A stretch of DNA of 64,000 nucleotides. It comes from Anaerolineae bacterium (GTDB lineage Bacteria; Chloroflexota; Anaerolineae; Promineifilales; Promineifilaceae). The notes under the pieces were generated by a model. That model did no database searches. It saw only the letters and a program-made list of their open reading frames with translations, and was not told the DNA's origin. Where the stretch lies: assembly GCA_023382655.1 (NCBI GenBank), contig JAHDWK010000028.1, forward strand, positions 1 through 64,000, given 5' to 3'. This document shows positions 59,419 to 64,000 of the stretch, in pieces. A program made the translations under genes and the position numbers. Positions within the stretch are counted from its first letter, which is position 1. Each line of letters opens with the position of its first letter.

Positions 59419-60087
59419 TTAGATGAATGTAGCGATCTGTTCCAGGGGTTTTTTGGTGATGGCGGGGACCTGCACGTTTTCAATGGGGTAGCCAACAACG
59501 AGGATGAGGTACGGCCGTTCGTTTTTCGGCCGGTCTATTATCTCGTTCAAGAAACCCATGGGGCTGGGGGTGTGGGTGAGGGTGGCTAACCCGGCCATGT
59601 GGCAGGCGGCCACCAGAAAGCCGGTGGCAATGCCCACCGATTCCTGCACGTAATAATTTTTTACATGTTCCCCATCTTCGCGCACGGAATAACTTTTGGC
59701 CATGACCACAATGAGAATGGGCGCTTCTTCCAAAAATGGTTTGTGCCAGTCGGTGGCAAAGGGTTCTAACGCTTCCAGCCACTCTTGGGGGGCGCGCCGT
59801 TCATAAAAATCGCGCTCTTCTTCTTCGGCCGCTTCCCGGATTTGTTTCTTGATCGCCGGATCGGAGACGACGACAAAGTGCCAGGGCTGCAAATTCGCGC
59901 CGTTAGGGGCTGTACCGGCGGTGAGCAAACATTGTTCAATCACGGCGCGGGGCACTTCCCGGCTGGCGTATTCACGCACGGTACGCCGCCGCCGCATTGT
60001 GGTGTAAAATTCCGCCGCCCGCTGCCGCATTTCCTCTATGGGATATTCTTGATATTCTGTATGGGGTACAAATTTTGCTTCGCTCAT
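59419..60087 (-). CDS. Nitroreductase-family FMN oxidoreductase
   Basis: 222 residues from ATG 60087 (MSEAKFV). Fold-typical motifs: FYTTMRRRRTVREYASREV (FMN phosphate binding), TAGTAPNGANLQPWHFVVV, YYVQESVGIATGFLVAA, THTPSPMGFLNEII, ERPYLILVVGYP. Reduces nitro groups, quinones or halogenated rings with NAD(P)H; the PWHFVVV and SPMGFL details resemble the iodotyrosine-deiodinase-like branch. Convergent with the STAND operon. Confidence 0.88.
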   Translation of the reverse strand: MSEAKFVPHTEYQEYPIEEMRQRAAEFYTTMRRRRTVREYASREVPRAVIEQCLLTAGTAPNGANLQPWHFVVVSDPAIKKQIREAAEEEERDFYERRAPQEWLEALEPFATDWHKPFLEEAPILIVVMAKSYSVREDGEHVKNYYVQESVGIATGFLVAACHMAGLATLTHTPSPMGFLNEIIDRPKNERPYLILVVGYPIENVQVPAITKKPLEQIATFI

Positions 60088-60153
60088 GTTGAATTTAATC
60101 TCCCTGCCTGATGTGGAGTGGATGATAGCGGAATTTCCCACGAATGACCACGT

Positions 60154-60189
60154 ATCAGACCTGACAGGTTTTTGAAAACCTGTCAGGTC
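60154..60189. terminator. Hairpin between divergent genes
   Basis: AGACCTGACAGGTTTT and AAAACCTGTCAGGTCT, a 16-bp stem. Located between the nitroreductase and esterase starts, so it is a spacer element rather than a normal terminator. Confidence 0.6.
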
Positions 60190-60205
60190 TTGGAAGAGGA
60201 AGAGT

Positions 60206-61141
60206 ATGAAATATGCACTCTGGATTGTCATTTTGTGGCTGCTGGTGGCGTGTAGCCAGGCAGAGACAACACCTACGCCGACGGTCACGGCCGAACCCAC
60301 GCCTACGCCGACCCCGGTTCCCACGCCTACGTTTGATGCCGCCAAATTGGGCAGCGCGGAACTGGATGTGACCTATTGCGCGCCCGACGGCCGTGAGCAA
60401 AAGCTCGACATCTACTACCCCTCCTCCGGCGGTCCCTGGCCGGTGCTGCTCTATGTGCATGGCGGTAGCTGGCGCGAAGGGGATAAAGCGGAAGGAGAAG
60501 GTTGGCGCGGCCTGAATGAGCAGGGGATTTTGGTGGCCTCGGTGAACTATCGCATGGCGGCTGAGGGCAAATTCCCGGTGATGATTGAAGATGTGCAGTG
60601 CGCGGTGCGGTATTTGCGGGCGCACAGCGCCGATTTCAACATTGACCCGGATCGCATGGCGGCGGTGGGGGCCAGCGCCGGTGGACATCTGGTGGCGTTG
60701 TTAGGCACGGCCGATGAGACGGCCGTGTGGGAGCAAAGCGAATACGCCGACCAATCCAGCCGGGTGCAGGCAGTGATCACCCTGGCCGGACTGTTTGATT
60801 TTACGGTCAGTCTACCGGGGGGTACGAACTCGGCCGTGTATTACGCTTTTGGTGGGCTGGCCGGAGACGGATCGCCGGAGATGGCTGCTGCCAGCCCGGT
60901 GACGTACATCACGGCCGATGACCCACCCTTTCTCATTTTGCATGGGGATAATGATGGCATTGTGCCGATGGCGCAGAGCGAGATTTTGCATGAACGGCTG
61001 ACGGCCGTTGGTGTCCCGGCCACCCTGGTCATTGTGCAAAACGGTGACCACAGCCTGGGCGGGGCGAACGCCAGCCCCACCCAAGCGGAAATCAACGAGA
61101 TGATTGCCGTCTTCCTGGCCGAAAATTTGCTCGCGCAGTAG
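60206..61141 (+). CDS. Alpha/beta-hydrolase esterase lipoprotein
   Basis: 311 residues. Lipobox LVAC, Thr/Pro linker, then a BD-FAE/hormone-sensitive-lipase-like hydrolase: VLLYVHGGSWREGD (oxyanion hole), AAVGASAGGHLVAL (nucleophile Ser in GASAG), ILHGDNDGIVP (Asp), VQNGDHSLGG (His). Full catalytic triad. Probably a cell-surface carboxylesterase or feruloyl/acetyl esterase acting on polysaccharide side chains. AGAGGAAGAG before the ATG. Confidence 0.88.
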   Translation: MKYALWIVILWLLVACSQAETTPTPTVTAEPTPTPTPVPTPTFDAAKLGSAELDVTYCAPDGREQKLDIYYPSSGGPWPVLLYVHGGSWREGDKAEGEGWRGLNEQGILVASVNYRMAAEGKFPVMIEDVQCAVRYLRAHSADFNIDPDRMAAVGASAGGHLVALLGTADETAVWEQSEYADQSSRVQAVITLAGLFDFTVSLPGGTNSAVYYAFGGLAGDGSPEMAAASPVTYITADDPPFLILHGDNDGIVPMAQSEILHERLTAVGVPATLVIVQNGDHSLGGANASPTQAEINEMIAVFLAENLLAQ

Positions 61142-61180
61142 CCCGATTTTCCAAATCGGGTGGCGATTTGGAAAATCGCC
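61141..61180 (+). repeat. Two adjacent hairpins upstream of the DUF5060 gene
   Basis: CCCGATTT-TCC-AAATCGGG and GGCGATTTGG-AAAATCGCC. They follow the esterase stop codon. Confidence 0.7.
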
Positions 61181-61205
61181 TTACATTTTTGCAGGAGAAA
61201 TGGAG

Positions 61206-62996
61206 ATGCTGAATAGTTACAGGAGAGTTGTTTGTTTTTTGGTGGTCACGGCCGTATTGTTGGCTGCTTGTGGTGAGGGGGCGGAAACGGCAACGGCCGT
61301 GCCCACCACTTCCCCCACCGCCACCACCGCGCCCACGCCCACAGCGCCGGAGAATTTGCCGACCGGTAATTTACCGGCGATTACGGCCGTGTCCCTTGAC
61401 CATCCTTCACTCCCCCGCTATGAATCGTTGGAAATGACGCTGGCGGTCACGGCCGAATACAGCAATCCTTATGATGCCCGCGAAGTGACCCTGGATGGTT
61501 TATTCACTGCCCCCGACGGATCAGAGATGACCGTGCCCGGTTTTTGGGACGGAGAAGAGGCGTGGCGCGTGCGTTTCACCCCGTCTCAGGGGGGCGATTG
61601 GCGTTATCGCCTTTTGCTCACCGACGCTAACGGAACCAGCCAACCCACAGAGGGCACATTCACCGTCACCGCTTCCGACCATCATGGCTGGCTGCAAGCG
61701 GGCGATTGGGTGAATCCCGATTACAGCGGGCACTACCTGGTTTACCATGACGGCACACCCTTTTATGGCCTGGGGCATGCCGATGCACTCAATATTTTGA
61801 TTGACGGTTTCAACATAGACGGTGGTGTTGGTCTTTTTCGTAACATGGTCGAAGCCGGTGAAAACTATGTGGTCTGGTGGCCCCTATACAGCGTTTCCCC
61901 GGTCAATAACAGCTATGATGATTACTCCGTCGCCAACCTCACCCTGATAGATACGGTGGTCAAAGATGCCCAGGCCAAAGGTGTTTTCCTCATCTTCACC
62001 ATCTGGGACCATCCCCAACTGCGCGATAATACGCATGATTGGGGGACAGGTAATTGGGTAAACAATGGGTTTAACAAATTGACCGATTTAGAATCCTTCT
62101 TCACCGATGATGAAGCCTGGGCCTGGCAGGAAAATCTGTACCGCTACATCATTGCCCGTTGGGGTTACAGCCCGGCCATTGGCCTGTGGCAGACCGTCTC
62201 CGAAATCAACGGCACCAATGCCTATGACCAGACCGACCCCTGGCACGAGAAAGTGAACGCTTATTTTGCGGAGAATGACCCCTACCGCCATCCCACCACC
62301 GCCAGCCGCTCCGGAGATGTGGATTGGGAGGCAGGGCATCTGGCGATGGATGCGCCGCAAGTGCATCTGTATGATTTTGACAATGATGCGGTGGGCGCAG
62401 CGCAAGTATTGGCCGACTGGACCAGTCTGATGTTTAACCGGGCGGAAAAGCCGAATTGGGTGGGGGAATTTGGCGTAACGGGCAACAGCTATTACCCGGA
62501 ATTGTTCCACAACTCCATCTGGGCGGCGCTGGCCACGGGGGCGGCGATGACGCCGGCCGAATGGAACAGTGGCGGTTCGTGGATGCGCATGTCGTCGGAG
62601 ATGCTGGCTGACCTGAGCCGGTTGGGGGCGTTTGTGGCGGATTTGCCACTGGCGCAGTTAAAACCAACGGCCGTGACCCTCACCAGCAGCGACCCGGAAG
62701 TGCGTGGCTGGGGGGTCATTGGCGCAGACGGTGGGCTGTTTTGGGTGCAGGATTTTGCCCTGGAAGGCGCACCAATAGACCAGGTGCGGGCTGATGAAAC
62801 GGTGCGGCAGGGCGTCTCCGTGTCCATGGTGGGGATGGCGGCAGGGGTGTATGAGATACGGCCGTACCACACCTGGCAAGGCACATACCTGGACGCCTTC
62901 ACGGTTGCATGTCTGGCCGACCAGCCCTGTACCATGCCCTTGCCGGATTTTGCCGATGATATGGCATTCAAAGTGATCAGAGAGATGGAAGATTAG
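61206..62996 (+). CDS. Glycoside-hydrolase-like lipoprotein (DUF5060 + DUF4038)
   Basis: 596 residues. Signal peptide ending in lipobox LAAC and a Thr/Pro linker. Residues ~60-155 are an Ig-like DUF5060 domain (ESLEMTLAVTAEYSNPYDAR, WRVRFTPSQGGDWRYRLL). From ~165 comes a TIM-barrel of the DUF4038/putative collagen-binding type: HYLVYHDGTPFYGLGHADAL, FTIWDHPQLRDNTHDWGTG, YIIARWGYSPAIGLWQTVSE, KPNWVGEFGVTGNSYYPELF, with acidic residues at barrel-strand ends (TVSEINGTN, VGEFG). Probably hydrolyses a glycan. Starts 8 bases after AGGAG; ATG 61200 is an alternative. Confidence 0.82.
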   Translation: MLNSYRRVVCFLVVTAVLLAACGEGAETATAVPTTSPTATTAPTPTAPENLPTGNLPAITAVSLDHPSLPRYESLEMTLAVTAEYSNPYDAREVTLDGLFTAPDGSEMTVPGFWDGEEAWRVRFTPSQGGDWRYRLLLTDANGTSQPTEGTFTVTASDHHGWLQAGDWVNPDYSGHYLVYHDGTPFYGLGHADALNILIDGFNIDGGVGLFRNMVEAGENYVVWWPLYSVSPVNNSYDDYSVANLTLIDTVVKDAQAKGVFLIFTIWDHPQLRDNTHDWGTGNWVNNGFNKLTDLESFFTDDEAWAWQENLYRYIIARWGYSPAIGLWQTVSEINGTNAYDQTDPWHEKVNAYFAENDPYRHPTTASRSGDVDWEAGHLAMDAPQVHLYDFDNDAVGAAQVLADWTSLMFNRAEKPNWVGEFGVTGNSYYPELFHNSIWAALATGAAMTPAEWNSGGSWMRMSSEMLADLSRLGAFVADLPLAQLKPTAVTLTSSDPEVRGWGVIGADGGLFWVQDFALEGAPIDQVRADETVRQGVSVSMVGMAAGVYEIRPYHTWQGTYLDAFTVACLADQPCTMPLPDFADDMAFKVIREMED

Positions 62997-63011
62997 TTAG
63001 CAGGAGACATT

Positions 63012-63055
63012 CGATTTCGGCCAGTTAAAGTTGCTAGAGAAATCGGATGTCGGAC
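63012..63055. repeat. Dispersed hairpin repeat, copy 2
   Basis: TCGATTTCGGCCAGTTAAAG ... GAGAAATCGGATGTC, with the same order of blocks as the element at 4217-4262. Confidence 0.6.
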
Positions 63056-63063
63056 ATGACCCT

Positions 63064-63999
63064 ATGAGCTATCCACAAATCAAAGAATTTCCCCAAACCA
63101 CCAGACGCCGTTTTCGCCTGGGGTATGACAAAACGACCGGCCTGCTGCTAATTTCACCCTGGCTGATAGGCTTCCTGCTCTTTAAGTTCCTGCCCATCCT
63201 GGCCTCGTTTGGTTTGTCCTTTACCGACTTTTATCTATTGGAACCAGACCAGACCCGGTTTGTTGGCCTGGAAAACTATACCCGGATATTGGATGACCGT
63301 GCCGTTGGCTTTCTGATTGTCTTCACCATCAATTCCGCCATTCGCACCATCCCCTTGCAGCTTGCCGCTTCCATTTTGTTGGCGGCCCTGCTCAACAGCC
63401 CCCGGCTCAAAGCGCGCACGGCGTTGCGTACCCTCTTTTTTCTGCCCAGCATTATTCCCAGTGTGGCCATTGCCTTTATGTGGTTTGGTTTTGCCGACCC
63501 GAATATCGGCTGGTTAAACCGGTTTATTTTACGGCCGTTGGGCCTCACCGGCTTCAACGACCTCTATTCTGACTCTGCCTTTGCTCTGCTTTTGGCCATC
63601 AACTCGCTCTGGGCCATCGGCCCTGGAATGCTCATCATGCTGGCGGCTATGCAAAGCGTCTCCTCCGAGATTCAAGAAGCCGCCCGCGTAGACGGCGCCG
63701 GTCCGTTAATGCGTTTTTTCCGCATTACCCTGCCCATGACCACCCCCGCCATTTTCTTCACCCTCGTCATCAATCTCATCGCTGTTTTTGGCGGCGTCAT
63801 CCTCCTGGATCGCGGCAACACCTTCGGCGGCGGCGGCTCACCCTTTAATAGCTACATCACAAGCTGGATATTTGAACAATGGCAATTGGGGTATGCGGCC
63901 AGTCTGTCCTGGGTCTTTTTTGTTTTGGTCATGATTGTAGTCGTCATTCTCTTCTCCACCTCCCGCCGTTGGGTCTACTATCCTGATAGGGAAGATTAA
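63064..63999 (+). CDS. ABC sugar transporter permease (MalF/UgpA-type)
   Basis: 311 residues from ATG 63064 (MSYPQIKEF). Six membrane helices with the MalF-type start (GLLLISPWLIGFLLFKFLPI, SFTDFYLLEP, VGLENYTRIL) and the permease EAA loop QEAARVDGAGPLMRFFRITL, which contacts the ATPase. Carbohydrate importer component; the second permease probably lies beyond the window edge. The neighbouring glycoside-hydrolase-like gene and esterase suggest a glycan-use cluster. Confidence 0.9.
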   Translation: MSYPQIKEFPQTTRRRFRLGYDKTTGLLLISPWLIGFLLFKFLPILASFGLSFTDFYLLEPDQTRFVGLENYTRILDDRAVGFLIVFTINSAIRTIPLQLAASILLAALLNSPRLKARTALRTLFFLPSIIPSVAIAFMWFGFADPNIGWLNRFILRPLGLTGFNDLYSDSAFALLLAINSLWAIGPGMLIMLAAMQSVSSEIQEAARVDGAGPLMRFFRITLPMTTPAIFFTLVINLIAVFGGVILLDRGNTFGGGGSPFNSYITSWIFEQWQLGYAASLSWVFFVLVMIVVVILFSTSRRWVYYPDRED

Positions 64000-64000
64000 A

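Overview
The window looks like a chromosomal piece of a Chloroflexota (Anaerolineae-like) bacterium. Reasons: many secreted or lipoprotein beta-propeller proteins with Thr/Pro-rich linkers, a secreted protein ending in a YLPAIIKP-type tail, several nSTAND/WD40 proteins, spacers crowded with short-period palindromic repeats, and one palindromic octamer, ACGGCCGT, that recurs every few hundred bases (about 45 copies seen by eye in the first 16 kb). The taxonomic call is an inference from style, not from a marker gene.

Layout. 0.05-1.5 kb: a vapBC-like toxin-antitoxin pair whose toxin is frameshifted, then a MerR-type regulator. 2.0-3.8 kb: a dense array of at least 14 tRNA genes (Asn, an interrupted one, Ala, Trp, Gln, Pro, Gly, Ser, Lys, Arg, Glu, Phe, Ser, His). 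One has a 17-nt hairpin in its anticodon loop, one a hairpin in its variable loop and one a ~120-nt or longer interruption. 3.8-6.5 kb: two Y RNAs sharing GTGGGTTATC and ACTTGCCCG signature blocks, plus pieces of a further copy, directly upstream of a Ro60/Rsr gene and an HNH nuclease gene. The second Y RNA carries a complete circularly permuted tRNA mimic.

6.6-17.2 kb: a clostripain-family lipoprotein, a small HNH pair, two lipoprotein propeller proteins and a coiled-coil protein. 17.3-22.2 kb: hypF-hypC-hypD-hypE for [NiFe]-hydrogenase maturation. 22.2-39.7 kb: an anchored secreted protein, an ABC-2 exporter pair, lgt, a CDP-alcohol phosphotransferase, dinB, a solute-binding lipoprotein, a propeller protein, a histidine kinase and a beta-helix/Calx-beta secreted protein. 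39.8-43.1 kb: a copper resistance operon csoR-copZ-copA with a recognisable promoter and operator. 43.3-50.7 kb: TerC, a PEBP lipoprotein, membrane proteins, two tandem ArsR/DUF2087 regulators, a molybdopterin oxidoreductase, an AT-richer NUDIX gene and an unknown gene.

50.8-59.4 kb: a three-gene + strand operon with its own promoter: an effector-associated-domain protein followed by two paralogous membrane-anchored nSTAND NTPases, one ending in a formylglycine-generating-enzyme-like domain and the other in a WD40 propeller. This looks like a conflict/defence or signalling system. 59.4-64 kb: nitroreductase, esterase lipoprotein, DUF5060/DUF4038-type glycoside hydrolase-like lipoprotein and a MalF-type sugar permease.

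Two themes cut across the window. Spacers, and in hypF and copA even the coding sequence, carry palindromic elements built from about 7-bp repeats. The tRNA array/Y RNA/Ro60 block reads as one RNA-metabolism locus.
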